A stretch of 64,000 bases of DNA. Origin: CBDUEV01 sp965366365 (GTDB lineage Bacteria > Actinomycetota > Acidimicrobiia > Spongiisociales > JAENVV01). The stretch covers positions 51,287 to 115,286 of the forward strand of contig CBDUEV010000002.1 in the NCBI GenBank assembly GCA_965366365.1, given 5' to 3'. A program made the translations under genes and the position numbers. Positions 1 to 8,251 of the stretch are shown piece by piece; position 1 is the stretch's first letter; the number at the start of each line of letters is the position of its first letter. The notes under the pieces are model-generated. The model did no database searches, had not been told where the DNA came from, and saw only the letters and a program-made list of their open reading frames with translations.

Positions 1-867
1 CCTCTGGACCGCCTCTCCAAACTCCGCAGGGTCGGGTGGCCACATGTCGAGATGATCGGTCATCGCCGCGGCCGCCCACCAGGCGGCCGCCCTCCCGGTG
101 GCGGCGCCGGCTCGTCGTCCATGGGCGCCACCGTCGGCGGCCGTCCAGGCCATGATCGCCATGGCCTGCGACGCGTCGACCTCGGCCACCCGCGCCTGCC
201 GGAGACCCAGGCGGGCGATGGCGGCCATGGCGTTCCCCTCCACCGCATACGCCTCCGCCGCCCCGTTGGAGTGCTCGGTCCACGTCTTGACCAGGTCGAG
301 CAGTGCCTCCACGGTCTCCGGGTCGTCGAGAGTTTCGCCAGGCGCCGGGAGGTCCACGGGTTCCAGGCGCTCCGGGAGCGGCGGGTCACACTCCACTCGA
401 TCCGGGCGGTAGGTGGCCAGCGAATATCCTCTTTCCCAAGGCGCCAACCGATCCGGCATCTCCATCACCCCGCGGTCGAACGATGCGTCCGAGAGATCCT
501 CGCCACGCATCACCCGCTCAAAGGCCACCATCGCTCGCACCGGTCCTTCGTCGAGCCACGGCTCCAGGTCGGCCCACTGCTTGGTGCTGGCCGCCACTTC
601 CGTGAGCGGTCCCAGGGTGAATCGACTGGCGCGACTCCCCGCCACCGCAGCGGCCATCTCGCCCGGGCCCTCCAGGGCGAGGCGGTAGTCGACGTGATGG
701 GCCACCCCCCACAGCTGCTTGCCCCGCTCAACTGCCTCGTGGCACCGGTCGCGTAGGTCGGTCAGATCGTCCCACCGGCCGTCGCGAACGAAGGCATCGA
801 TGCGGGTCATGAGCCCGTCGGGTGTTCCGATTTCGATGAGCTCGGGGACAGAGAGCGGCTCGCTCAC
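1..867 (-). CDS. Conserved hypothetical protein, C-terminus cut by window edge
   Basis: The frame is open from a GTG at 867-865 down to base 1 (289 codons) and runs off the left edge. The predicted protein begins VSEPLSVPELIEIGTPDG and is soluble, helical and rich in Ala, Glu and Trp, with no signal peptide or membrane segment. I do not recognise a family. The GTG overlaps the stop of the upstream sulfurtransferase gene (GTGA), so the two are probably translationally coupled. The long open frame, codon usage like its neighbours and the overlap support it being real. Opposing-strand ORFs here are shadows. Confidence 0.8.
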   Translation of the reverse strand, partial: MSEPLSVPELIEIGTPDGLMTRIDAFVRDGRWDDLTDLRDRCHEAVERGKQLWGVAHHVDYRLALEGPGEMAAAVAGSRASRFTLGPLTEVAASTKQWADLEPWLDEGPVRAMVAFERVMRGEDLSDASFDRGVMEMPDRLAPWERGYSLATYRPDRVECDPPLPERLEPVDLPAPGETLDDPETVEALLDLVKTWTEHSNGAAEAYAVEGNAMAAIARLGLRQARVAEVDASQAMAIMAWTAADGGAHGRRAGAATGRAAAWWAAAAMTDHLDMWPPDPAEFGEAVQR

Positions 868-1712
868 AGGGTGCCTGGTTCGGCGCCCACTGCTACAGGG
901 AGACCCGCCCCTGCCCAGTCGCTCCATGATCCTGCGTAGAGCTTCGGCTCGGGGAGGCCGGCCACCACATGGGCGAGCAACGTGTGGCAGGCGGTGACGC
1001 CGCTTCCGCAGTAGACGACCGTGTCACCGGCACTGGTTTTGCCCTCGACGGCATAGCGCCGGCGGAGCGTCTCGGGGTCGAGGAATCTGCCGTCGGCTCC
1101 CAGATTCCCGGCGAAGTCCATATTGATGGCAGACGGGATGTGCCCGGCAGCAGGATCGACAGGTTCGAAGATCCCTTCGTAGCGCTCGAGCGCCCGAGCG
1201 TCGATGAGCCGCCACTCTCCCATGCGGTCGAGCAGTTCCTCCCGCTCGATGACGCCACCGGGGCGGACCCGAGCGACGAACTCCTCGGGCGGCAGAGGCG
1301 AGACTTCACTGGTCGTCTCCAATCCCTCCTCGGTCCAGGCTTGCCATCCGCCGTCGAGGACGGCCACGTCGTCGTGGCCGAGGTGGCGGAGCATCCACCA
1401 AAGGCGGGCGGCGACGGCACCGCCGGCGCTGTCGTAGGCGACCACGGTGTGGTGGTTCCCGATCCCCCGCCTGGCCAACGTGGCGGCGAACACCTCAGGC
1501 GACGGCAGGGGGTGACGTCCACGACCCGTTGTCGCACTCAGATCGGTCTCGACATCGAGGTACTGCGCCCCGGGAACGTGGGCGTTGAGGTATTCACGGT
1601 GCCCCTGGGCATGGTCAGCGAGGTACCAGCGGACGTCGACGACCCGCAGGGCCGGGTCGGCCAATCTCTCTGACAGCCATGAGGTCGAGACGAGCGGTTG
1701 CACGCCCGCCAT
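864..1712 (-). CDS. sseA: Thiosulfate/3-mercaptopyruvate sulfurtransferase (tandem rhodanese)
   Basis: A 282-residue protein with two rhodanese domains; the N-terminal one is the inactive copy. The C-terminal domain carries the loop CGSGVTAC with the catalytic cysteine near residue 235. CG(S)GVTA is the loop typical of 3-mercaptopyruvate sulfurtransferases, whereas classical rhodanese has CRKGVT. It would move sulfane sulfur from mercaptopyruvate or thiosulfate to thiols or cyanide in the cytoplasm. The frame is open further upstream, but homology begins at MAGVQPLVSTSWL, so I place the start at the ATG at 1712. The gene is 5 bp downstream of a small zinc-ribbon ORF and overlaps the following gene by GTGA. 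Confidence 0.9.
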   Translation of the reverse strand: MAGVQPLVSTSWLSERLADPALRVVDVRWYLADHAQGHREYLNAHVPGAQYLDVETDLSATTGRGRHPLPSPEVFAATLARRGIGNHHTVVAYDSAGGAVAARLWWMLRHLGHDDVAVLDGGWQAWTEEGLETTSEVSPLPPEEFVARVRPGGVIEREELLDRMGEWRLIDARALERYEGIFEPVDPAAGHIPSAINMDFAGNLGADGRFLDPETLRRRYAVEGKTSAGDTVVYCGSGVTACHTLLAHVVAGLPEPKLYAGSWSDWAGAGLPVAVGAEPGTL

Positions 1713-1717
1713 TATGG

Positions 1718-1903
1718 TCAGCGGGAACTGGTCCTGGGCTGGAAGGGGAGCAGAGTGGCTGGTTCGCCCATGGTCGGCAGAATCCGATCGAGGAGCCGCA
1801 TCGAGCATTCGAGGCAGTCGTGGGCGGACGCGATGTTGGGCATCTTCTGGCAGCGAGGGCACCGGACCTTGGCGGCGGATTCGATGGTGGTCGGGGCGGG
1901 CAT
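1718..1903 (-). CDS. Small zinc-ribbon protein
   Basis: A 61-residue ORF starting at the ATG at 1903, with GGAG seven bases upstream. It has a CPRC...CLEC pair of CxxC knuckles (VRCPRCQKMP and HDCLECS) that could hold one zinc ion, followed by a short tail. An in-frame GTG start at 1975 is possible but lacks a good ribosome binding site. It ends 5 bp before the sulfurtransferase start and reads in the same direction, so the two are probably co-transcribed. No function can be assigned. The small size keeps confidence moderate. Confidence 0.55.
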   Translation of the reverse strand: MPAPTTIESAAKVRCPRCQKMPNIASAHDCLECSMRLLDRILPTMGEPATLLPFQPRTSSR

Positions 1904-1975
1904 GGTCGGACTCCAATCTCTATCTTCACCATCGGCATCCAGAGGGACATGCCTGAGCGGGTTTTCCTTCGCCAC

Positions 1976-2005
1976 GAGTGAGCGGCCCCGGAGGGCCGCT
2001 CACTC
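1976..2005. terminator. Perfect 12-bp-stem hairpin, probable terminator
   Basis: GAGTGAGCGGCC at 1976-1987 is exactly complementary to GGCCGCTCACTC at 1994-2005, with the six-base loop CCGGAG. It lies 19 bp past the stop of the minus-strand gene at 2025-2453. There is no T-tract on either strand, as with the other hairpins in this window. Confidence 0.65.
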
Positions 2006-2024
2006 ATCAATGGGTTGCCCTCTC

Positions 2025-2453
2025 TCAGGCGTCGTCCTGGAGGTCCTCGCGAAGTGTCTCGGCGGCCTCATCCGGCTTCGCCTCGAGAGTCTGTGGCTCT
2101 GCTTCCTGAGGAGCGGGTTCTTCGGCAGGGAGGTCTTCGTGCGTGCCCTTGATGGTCTTCCGGACCACCACCCCGAGATCCTCGACCGTGGCGCCCAGGG
2201 CGTCCACGAGGGCGGAGGCTGCCGCCTTGGATTCGGCTTTCACCTCATCGTCCCTCACCGCGGCACCCAGGCTCCCGAAAACCCGCTCCAGCCCATCGGA
2301 GATGGTGTCGAAGGCCTTCTTGATCTCATCCGACGACGGACCGCCCTCCTCGCTCTTCTCGGTGTCCGTGCTTTCGTAGTGCTGGCGGAACTTCTTGCCG
2401 AGCGAGCTGAATCGATCGCCGACATCCTTCCACGCTTCCTCGTTCCGGCTCAT
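2025..2453 (-). CDS. Hypothetical helical, charged protein
   Basis: 142 residues from the ATG at 2453 (MSRNEEAWKDVGDRFSSLGK), preceded by AGAGGGGACACC. The protein is strongly amphipathic-helical and charged, with a Pro/Glu/Ala-rich acidic tail (about residues 110-142). There is no signal peptide or membrane helix. It resembles small actinobacterial helical proteins of unknown role, but I cannot name a family. It is divergent from the exonuclease gene with only 23 bp between the two starts, so the promoters must overlap. Confidence 0.75.
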   Translation of the reverse strand: MSRNEEAWKDVGDRFSSLGKKFRQHYESTDTEKSEEGGPSSDEIKKAFDTISDGLERVFGSLGAAVRDDEVKAESKAAASALVDALGATVEDLGVVVRKTIKGTHEDLPAEEPAPQEAEPQTLEAKPDEAAETLREDLQDDA

Positions 2454-2476
2454 GGTGTCCCCTCTATGATCGCCGT

Positions 2477-3349
2477 ATGTTGCTGCATCTCCTTGATGGT
2501 ACCTATGAGTTGTTTCGTGCGTACTTCGGTCGTCCGCCTCGTTCCGCACCGGACGGCCGTCCGGTTGGCGCCGTGCACGGACTCCTCGAGTCCACCCTCG
2601 GCCTTCTCCGCGAGCCGAACGTCACCCACGTGGGAGTGGCGACCGATACCGTGATCGAATCGTTCAGGAACGACCTTTTCGCGGGATACAAGAGCGGGGA
2701 GGGGATCGAGCCGGACATCCTGGCCCAGTTCGGGCTGGCGGAGCGGGCGCTGGAAGCGATCGGCGTCAAAGTGTGGAGGATGAGAGAGTTCGAGGCCGAC
2801 GATGCTCTGGCGGCTGCCGCGGCGCGCTGGGTGGAGGACGTCGACCAGGTTGTGATCGCCTCACCCGACAAGGATATGGCTCAATGTGTCACCACCGACC
2901 GGGTGGTCATGCTGGACCGGCGTCGCGAGATCGTCCTCGACGAGGAGGGGGTGATCGAGAAGTTCGGCGTCCGTCCCGCCTCGATTCCCGACTATCTGGC
3001 GCTCGTGGGCGATACGGCCGATGGCATCCCCGGTATTCCCGCCTGGGGCGCCAAGTCGGCCAGCCAGGTGTTGTTCGAGTACGACCATGTGGCCGCCATA
3101 CCCGACGATGAGACCGAGTGGACGATCAAGGTGCGAGGCGCAGCCCGCCTGGCCGCCAATCTTCGTGAACGCCGCCCGGAGGTCGAGCTCTATCGCACGC
3201 TGGCCACGCTCAGGGTGGATGCGCCTCTCCCGGACGATCTCGACGATCTTCGTTGGGAGGGAGCCGACAGAGACGCCTTCGAGGGGCTCTGCGACGAGCT
3301 GGGATTCACCAGTTTGAGGACTCGACCCCACCGATGGCGGGGGGAGTGA
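2477..3349 (+). CDS. 5'-3' exonuclease, FEN/PIN-like family
   Basis: 290 residues resembling the stand-alone 5'-3' exonuclease domain of DNA polymerase I. The acidic metal-binding residues are visible in order: the early LLDGTYELFRAYF, the FEADDALAAAA helix and the SPDKDMAQ segment. The helix-hairpin-helix region GDTADGIPGIPAWGAKSA follows, which binds DNA 5' ends. There is no polymerase domain. It probably removes flaps or RNA primers during replication or repair. The start at 2477 has no clear Shine-Dalgarno sequence and lies only 23 bp from the divergent gene, so translation from a leaderless or very short leader mRNA is likely. Confidence 0.9.
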   Translation: MLLHLLDGTYELFRAYFGRPPRSAPDGRPVGAVHGLLESTLGLLREPNVTHVGVATDTVIESFRNDLFAGYKSGEGIEPDILAQFGLAERALEAIGVKVWRMREFEADDALAAAAARWVEDVDQVVIASPDKDMAQCVTTDRVVMLDRRREIVLDEEGVIEKFGVRPASIPDYLALVGDTADGIPGIPAWGAKSASQVLFEYDHVAAIPDDETEWTIKVRGAARLAANLRERRPEVELYRTLATLRVDAPLPDDLDDLRWEGADRDAFEGLCDELGFTSLRTRPHRWRGE

Positions 3350-3351
3350 CC

Positions 3352-3741
3352 TCAGCCTCCGGTGGCCGGTGTTCCTCCGGCTTGGACGAGAACGTCGCGT
3401 AGGGCGTCCTTCTTCACCAGCCCGCTCTGGCGCCAGCGCTGATTGAACTTCCCGGGCTTGGCGCCCTTCTGGCGGGGTGAGGCGAGAACCACAAAGGTGG
3501 GAGTAGACCGGACCTTGAAGGCGTCGACTGCCCAGGGCGCCTTGGCCACGTTGATCTTCACCACGTTGGCTCCCTCCCCGAACTCGTTTGCCAGCTCGTC
3601 CACGATGCCGTCCATCACCTGGCAGGGAGCGCAGCCGTGCTGGAAGAAGTCCACCAGGATGGGCTTGCCGGTGGCGGCCATCTCGTGCAGTTCGCCCATC
3701 GAGTGGACGGGGGCGGCCTTCGTGCGCTTTTTCTTGAACAT
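3352..3741 (-). CDS. Thioredoxin-domain protein
   Basis: 129 residues with a thioredoxin fold. The redox motif is CAPC (C37, C40) in LVDFFQHGCAPCQVMD, followed by the cis-proline segment STPTFVV. The first residue of the dipeptide between the cysteines differs from the classical CGPC, so redox potential or partners may differ. No signal peptide is seen, so it is cytoplasmic. It is convergent with the exonuclease gene (2 bp between the stops) and lies downstream of the small zinc-ribbon gene and nhaA on the same strand. Confidence 0.9.
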   Translation of the reverse strand: MFKKKRTKAAPVHSMGELHEMAATGKPILVDFFQHGCAPCQVMDGIVDELANEFGEGANVVKINVAKAPWAVDAFKVRSTPTFVVLASPRQKGAKPGKFNQRWRQSGLVKKDALRDVLVQAGGTPATGG

Positions 3742-3792
3742 GATGCTTCGCTCTATCTGTCGGGGTTCCGGACTTTCAACGCGGCGCGTCGG

Positions 3793-3981
3793 TCAATGAT
3801 TCCCGTCGTCATCGTCTTCGAAAACGAGGTCCCACCGATCGTCACAGTCCTCGCAGCGGTAGATCAGGAAGTCGCCGGGCTCGAAGAAGGCATCGGGAGG
3901 GGGAGAGCTGAGCAGGTGGGCAGTGCCCAGACAGTCGACGCAGGTGATCGTTTTGGGCGGTTGCGGTGGGCCGTCGGTCAT
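3793..3981 (-). CDS. Small zinc-ribbon protein coupled to nhaA
   Basis: 62 residues from the ATG at 3981 (MTDGPPQPPKTITCVDCLG). Two CxxC pairs (TCVDC and RCEDC) about 30 residues apart form a probable zinc ribbon, and the C-terminus is very acidic (EDDDDG). The ATG overlaps the nhaA stop codon (ATGA), which argues for translational coupling and therefore for a real gene. The longer ORF with an arginine-rich N-terminus is rejected. Function unknown. Confidence 0.7.
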   Translation of the reverse strand: MTDGPPQPPKTITCVDCLGTAHLLSSPPPDAFFEPGDFLIYRCEDCDDRWDLVFEDDDDGNH

Positions 3982-5369
3982 GGTGCCGCCGCACCCTCGA
4001 CGGCGTCGAAATCCACGTGCTTTGGTGTTCCGGCGGGCCCCCATCGGATCACGGCGTAGCCGAACAAACCTGCAATGAGCGATCCGGCGAAGATCCCGAT
4101 CTTGGCCCGGTCGGCCAGATCCGGCGAGTCCGGGAATGCCAGGCCGGCGATGAAGAGAGCCACGGTGAATCCGATCCCGGCCATGGCGGACAATCCGAAT
4201 ACGTGCGACCAGGTGGTGCCCTTGGGCAGCCTGCCGAGCCCGGTCTTGACGGCGAGGAGGGTGGCCAGGGTGATGCCTCCGATCTTCCCGACCACCAGGC
4301 CGACCCCCACCCCCAACGTGACGGGATGGGTAATGGCGTCGCTCAGGGAAATGCCCTCAAACCGGACGCCGGCGTTGGCCAGGGCGAAGACCGGCACGAT
4401 CACATAGCCGCTCCACAATGCGAGGGCGTGCTCTACCCGGTTCAACGGAGCGATGGATTCGGTGGCCACTTGGGCAAGCATGCGCGCCTCGTGGTCGACT
4501 CGCTCTCGATCGGCCTGCGTGTCCTCGCCAACGGGGTAGGTATCGATGATCCGACGCGCCTCACGATCGAAGGCGCGAGCATCGAGCAGAGGTCGTGCCG
4601 GGGTGATGAGGCCGATGGCGACACCCGCCAGGGTCGCGTGGACGCCGGATTCGAGGAAGAAGAACCACGCCAGGAAGGAGACGGGAACGTAGAACATGAG
4701 GGATCGAACATTGACGCGGTTGGCCACCACCATGGCGGCGATCGCCAGGACCCCGAGCATCAGCCACAGTGCCGAGAGGTCTGCTGTATAGAACAGGGCG
4801 ATGACGGCAATAGCTCCCACATCGTCGGCGATGGCGAGGGCGAGGAGGAAGAGCTTCGCTCCCACCGGAACCCGACGACCGAGTAGCGCCACCACACCCA
4901 GCGAGAACGCGATATCGGTGGCCATGGGGATTCCCCATCCACCCGCTCCTTCGCCCGATCCAACGAAGGCCAGGTAGATGAGGGCCGGGACGATCATGCC
5001 GCCCAAGGCGGCGATGGCGGGAAGGGCGGCGGCTTTCGGGTCCCGCAACTCGCCGAGAACCAACTCGCGTTTGATCTCGAGCCCGACCACGAAAAAGAAG
5101 ATGGCCATGAAACCGTCATTGATCAGTTCCCGCAGCGTCTCCTCGAGATGAAGCGGTCCGAACGCCAACTCGAAATGAGTCTCCCAGAACGACTCGTAGG
5201 TTTCGCCGACGGCCGAGTTGGCCCACACCAGGGCGATCACTGCGGCCAGGAGGAGAACCACCCCCGAGGAGGCTTCGATCTGCGTGAACCGAAGCGCCGG
5301 GCGTACGAACGCCCGCGGGATGATTCGATCCGACTGGAGGAATGAGGAAATGGGGTGTTCTTCAGCCAT
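3978..5369 (-). CDS. nhaA: Na+/H+ antiporter NhaA
   Basis: 463 residues of a multi-helix membrane protein with the NhaA hallmarks: NDGFMAIFFFVVGLEIKREL near residue 100, GWGIPMATDIAFSLGV, and the ion-binding double aspartate in ALAIADDVGAIAVIALFYT. It exchanges cytoplasmic Na+ (or Li+) for external protons and contributes to salt and pH tolerance. I start at MAEEHPISSFLQ (ATG at 5369) rather than the codon 18 bp upstream. The length exceeds E. coli NhaA (388 residues), as is usual for actinobacterial members. It is followed by an overlapping zinc-ribbon gene. Confidence 0.95.
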   Translation of the reverse strand: MAEEHPISSFLQSDRIIPRAFVRPALRFTQIEASSGVVLLLAAVIALVWANSAVGETYESFWETHFELAFGPLHLEETLRELINDGFMAIFFFVVGLEIKRELVLGELRDPKAAALPAIAALGGMIVPALIYLAFVGSGEGAGGWGIPMATDIAFSLGVVALLGRRVPVGAKLFLLALAIADDVGAIAVIALFYTADLSALWLMLGVLAIAAMVVANRVNVRSLMFYVPVSFLAWFFFLESGVHATLAGVAIGLITPARPLLDARAFDREARRIIDTYPVGEDTQADRERVDHEARMLAQVATESIAPLNRVEHALALWSGYVIVPVFALANAGVRFEGISLSDAITHPVTLGVGVGLVVGKIGGITLATLLAVKTGLGRLPKGTTWSHVFGLSAMAGIGFTVALFIAGLAFPDSPDLADRAKIGIFAGSLIAGLFGYAVIRWGPAGTPKHVDFDAVEGAAAP

Positions 5370-5394
5370 GCGCGAAAGAGGGTACACCGGTCAT

Positions 5395-5429
5395 TGACGG
5401 ATCACTCCGCCAGGGCGCGCTATCCGTCA
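5395..5429. terminator. Inverted repeat at the 3' end of the anchored hypothetical gene
   Basis: TGACGGAT (5395-5402) pairs with ATCCGTCA (5422-5429) across a 19-base loop. The second arm includes the stop codon of the minus-strand gene at 5427-6002. It probably separates that gene from nhaA. Confidence 0.4.
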
Positions 5430-6002
5430 GTTGGTGGAGTCGAGGAACTCATGGAAGCCGCTGGCGTCGAAGCTGGACTCGGGTGCCATCATCATCACCA
5501 TGGCCGGCGAGTCATCGTCGGCGCGAAAGACGGCCAATTCCTGACGGACCTCCGAGCCGTCGTCCGCCGCGCCGATGTAGATCTCTATCTCGACCTCGGC
5601 TCCATTGATCAGGGCGGTCCGGGTGCCCTCGTATCGGAAGTCGATGTTCTGTCCGCTCTGGCTGCTGAACTCCCCCCCTGCCTGGGAACGAAGTTCGGTC
5701 TCGGACGTGCCGCTTGGGAGGCTGATGAGGAAGAGCACCGCGCCGTCCGAGGCGATGTCGCCGCCCGCATCGAAGGACGTCGCGGCCATCATGGCTCGCA
5801 ATCCGAGGATGTCCATGCCGAAGAACGGCTCGAATCCGTCGGGGAGATCGTGGGTGACGATCTCCTGCCCGATTGTCGATGCCTTGTCGGCGCTCAGGGT
5901 GAAGCTGTCTCCGACTACCCGCGCCAGGAGGAAGCCGATTCCTCCGGCGATCACGACCAGCACGGCAACGATGCCGAGAACGATCTTGGTGGTTTTGCTC
6001 AT
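5427..6002 (-). CDS. Membrane-anchored hypothetical protein
   Basis: 191 residues with one N-terminal transmembrane segment (KIVLGIVAVLVVIAGGIGFL, about residues 6-25), then an extracytoplasmic domain of about 165 residues. The domain contains a Met-rich strand (SPAMVMMMAPE) near the C-terminus. No lipobox or cysteine is present. I do not recognise the family. It lies downstream of fbaA on the same strand with a 63-bp gap. Confidence 0.8.
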   Translation of the reverse strand: MSKTTKIVLGIVAVLVVIAGGIGFLLARVVGDSFTLSADKASTIGQEIVTHDLPDGFEPFFGMDILGLRAMMAATSFDAGGDIASDGAVLFLISLPSGTSETELRSQAGGEFSSQSGQNIDFRYEGTRTALINGAEVEIEIYIGAADDGSEVRQELAVFRADDDSPAMVMMMAPESSFDASGFHEFLDSTN

Positions 6003-6065
6003 GCGGGATGGGCTCCGGTGACGACCGAGGGCCAGGTTACCTGGCGCCCCGGCGTTTCCTCTCCG

Positions 6066-7091
6066 CTACAGCTTCTTGCCGACTGACATGAGATCCTCAC
6101 AGCCGCGGATGACTCGCTCGGACATCGACTGCTCAGCCTTCTTCATGTAGCTGCGTGGGTCGTAGAGCTTCTTGTCGCCGACATCGCCGTCCACCTTCAA
6201 GACGGCGGAGTAGTTCGAGAACATGTGGTCGACGATCGGACGCGTGAAGGCGTACTGGGTATCGGTGTCGATATTCATCTTGATGACGCCATATCCCAGG
6301 GTCTCGCGAATCTCGTCGAGGCTCGACCCTGATCCGCCGTGGAAGACCAGATAGTGGCGCCCCTCCTCACCGAATCGCTCCTCCATGGCGGCTTGCCCGT
6401 CGCGCAGAATGGTCGGACGCAGTTCCACCGATCCCGGCTTGTAGACCCCATGGACATTGCCGAACACGGCGGCGAGAAGGTAGCGGCCCCGCTCACCGGT
6501 GCCGAGCAGTTCTCCGACCGCCACCATGTCCTCAGGCGACGTGTACAGCTTCGCCTTGTCCACGCCCTCGTGGTCCTCCGTATCCTCGACGCCGCCGACG
6601 ATGCCGATCTCGAGCTCGAGGACCACGTCGACCGCGGCGCACTCATCCAGAAGCGTCGAGGCGAGGGCAAGGTTCTCGTCGAGTGGCAGCGCCGAGGCAT
6701 CCAGCATGTGGCTTTGAAACAGCGGCCCGCGTCCTTCGGCCTTGCGTTGCCCGCTGACGGCCAGCAGCGGCCGGATGTAGGTGTCGACTTTGTCGGCTTG
6801 GCAATGATCGGTGTGGAGCGCGACGTTGATGGGGTATCGATCGGCTACCACGTGGGCGAACTCGGCGAGTGCCTGGGCTCCCAGGGCCATGTCCTTCACC
6901 GCCAGGCCGGACAGAAAATCGCCGCCGCCGGTCGAAACCTGGATGATCCCGTCGGATTCTGCTTCGGCGAAGCCCTTGAGTGCCGCATTGAGCGACTCGC
7001 TCGACGTCACGTTGATCGCCGGGAAGGCATAGCCTCCCGCCTTGGCTGCATCCAACATGGCGCGGTAGGTCTCGGGGGTTGCGATCGGCAT
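6066..7091 (-). CDS. fbaA: Class II fructose-bisphosphate aldolase
   Basis: 341 residues, typical for the class IIA (zinc) enzyme that interconverts fructose 1,6-bisphosphate with dihydroxyacetone phosphate and glyceraldehyde 3-phosphate. Visible features are the zinc-site region ALHTDHCQADKVD, the segment ELEIGIVGGVEDTEDHEG, FGNVHGVYKPGSVELRP, and the phosphate-binding HGGSGSS. The start is the ATG at 7091. It is a central glycolysis/gluconeogenesis gene and not obviously part of a larger operon. Confidence 0.95.
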   Translation of the reverse strand: MPIATPETYRAMLDAAKAGGYAFPAINVTSSESLNAALKGFAEAESDGIIQVSTGGGDFLSGLAVKDMALGAQALAEFAHVVADRYPINVALHTDHCQADKVDTYIRPLLAVSGQRKAEGRGPLFQSHMLDASALPLDENLALASTLLDECAAVDVVLELEIGIVGGVEDTEDHEGVDKAKLYTSPEDMVAVGELLGTGERGRYLLAAVFGNVHGVYKPGSVELRPTILRDGQAAMEERFGEEGRHYLVFHGGSGSSLDEIRETLGYGVIKMNIDTDTQYAFTRPIVDHMFSNYSAVLKVDGDVGDKKLYDPRSYMKKAEQSMSERVIRGCEDLMSVGKKL

Positions 7092-7216
7092 GGACGGGCT
7101 CGCTTTCTATCGTGTGACCTCCAAGGTAGCGGCTCCGAGCCGCGCGTAGCCAGGCGAGGCGGACCGCGCTCGTTTTTCGACACGACGTTGGTTTCTCAGC
7201 CCCCTATGGTTGCGGT

Positions 7217-7648
7217 GTGGTCGTCAAGAACCCCGTCCTGCGTGCATTACTTCTCGCCCTCGGCTTTGTGAGCGTGGCGACAGCGATCGCCGGTGTCTTC
7301 ATGCCCGTCATCCCCACCACCGGGCCGGTCCTGCTCGCCGGGTTTGCCTTCTCGCGCTCCTCGGAGCGCTTCGATAGCTGGTTGGTGAACCATCGAGTCT
7401 TCGGGCCCATCATCCGCGACTGGAGGGCTGGGCTTGGTTTCACTGTGCGGGCCAAGGTGCTGGCCGTGATCGCCATCGTCCTCTCGTTTTCTTTGACGCT
7501 GACGGTCGCCATCACCGGCCTCTGGGGACGCGTCGCCATGATCGCCCTGGCGCTGGCCATCGTCGCCTATGTCCTGACGCGGCCTACCAAGGCAACGTCA
7601 GCGGCGATGACGACCGAACCAGCGCTGGCGTTCGACGTGCCCGAGTAG
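7217..7648 (+). CDS. DUF454 (YbaN-like) inner-membrane protein
   Basis: 143 residues starting at GTG 7217. The family motif is recognisable: GVFMPVIPTTGPVLLAGFAFSRSSERFDSWL, followed by the paired helices VLAVIAIVLSFSLTLTVAI and VAMIALALAIVAYVL. Three or so transmembrane helices are predicted. The family is widespread but its role is not established. The MarR gene follows after a 103-bp gap containing that gene's operator. Confidence 0.85.
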   Translation: MVVKNPVLRALLLALGFVSVATAIAGVFMPVIPTTGPVLLAGFAFSRSSERFDSWLVNHRVFGPIIRDWRAGLGFTVRAKVLAVIAIVLSFSLTLTVAITGLWGRVAMIALALAIVAYVLTRPTKATSAAMTTEPALAFDVPE

Positions 7649-7691
7649 CGGCGCTTTCCGAGCGGCGCAACCGTTCGTCCCGGCCGAAACC

Positions 7692-7720
7692 GTCAACTGT
7701 TGCACGGTGCAACAGTTGAC
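7692..7720. promoter_or_regulatory. Perfect palindromic operator, probably for the MarR protein
   Basis: Two exact 14-base inverted arms (GTCAACTGTTGCAC and its complement) flank a single G. The core TTGCAcgGTGCAA has the shape of MarR/SlyA-type operators. The right arm contains most of a TTGACA -35 box at 7716-7721. Confidence 0.8.
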
Positions 7721-7744
7721 ACCGATTCGACCGGCTTCGAAGAT
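7716..7744 (+). promoter_or_regulatory. Promoter of the MarR gene, overlapping its operator
   Basis: TTGACA at 7716-7721, a 17-bp spacer, and GAAGAT at 7739-7744 as a fair -10. Initiation about seven bases later would fall at the ATG at 7752, so the mRNA is probably leaderless. No Shine-Dalgarno sequence is present. A repressor on the palindrome would block the -35. Confidence 0.55.
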
Positions 7745-7751
7745 CTGGCAC

Positions 7752-8201
7752 ATGACCACGATCAACAAAGCGCACATGGAGGCATGGAGAAGCTTTCTCG
7801 AGCTGCACGCTCGTCTCATGCGAGTCCTCGAGTCCGAACTCCAGGAAGCGGAAGACCTCCCACTCAGCTGGTACGACGTGCTCGTCCAACTCAACGAGGC
7901 GGGTGGTCGCATGAGAATGGGTGAACTCGCCCAGCGAATCCTCATCAGCCGTTCGGCGACGACGCGCTTCGTGGAGCGGCTCGAGAAGGCCGGCCTCATA
8001 ACCCGGGAGGCTTGTGCGACGGATCGGCGGGGTACTTTCGTCGTGCTGACCGGCTTGGGAAAAGATACGCTGCGGAAGGCTGCTCCCACCCACCTGGCCG
8101 GGGTCGAAGAGCATTTCACACGGCATCTGACTGCCGGCGAGGCGAAGCAACTGACGCACATCCTGAGCCGGGCACTCGACCACCAGAACGCCTCACCATG
8201 A
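7752..8201 (+). CDS. MarR-family transcriptional regulator
   Basis: 149 residues (MTTINKAHMEAWRSFLELHA) with the winged helix-turn-helix of the MarR family: LPLSWYDVLVQLNEAGGRMRMGELAQRILISRSATTRFVERLEKAGLITREACATDRRGTFVVLTGLG. The DRRG wing is intact. It is expected to bind as a dimer and to be released by a small aromatic ligand or oxidant. No conserved redox cysteine is placed as in OhrR. The only nearby operator is its own, so autorepression is the clear inference and any other target lies elsewhere. Its longer upstream frame would run through the operator and is rejected. Confidence 0.9.
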   Translation: MTTINKAHMEAWRSFLELHARLMRVLESELQEAEDLPLSWYDVLVQLNEAGGRMRMGELAQRILISRSATTRFVERLEKAGLITREACATDRRGTFVVLTGLGKDTLRKAAPTHLAGVEEHFTRHLTAGEAKQLTHILSRALDHQNASP

Positions 8202-8227
8202 ACACGTCCGGGTCGCCCTGAACGGAC

Positions 8228-8251
8228 CGACCCGGACCGAAGTCCGGGTCG
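8228..8251. terminator. Hairpin terminator after the MarR gene
   Basis: CGACCCGGA (8228-8236) pairs perfectly with TCCGGGTCG (8243-8251) around CCGAAG. It is 26 bp past the MarR stop, in the 182-bp gap between convergent genes. The rest of that gap shows nothing else I can support. Confidence 0.65.

Noticed and set aside
864..1916. Longer N-terminal form of the sulfurtransferase beginning upstream of 1712
   Set aside because: The extra 68 residues have no homology to rhodaneses and overlap the small zinc-ribbon ORF in another frame.
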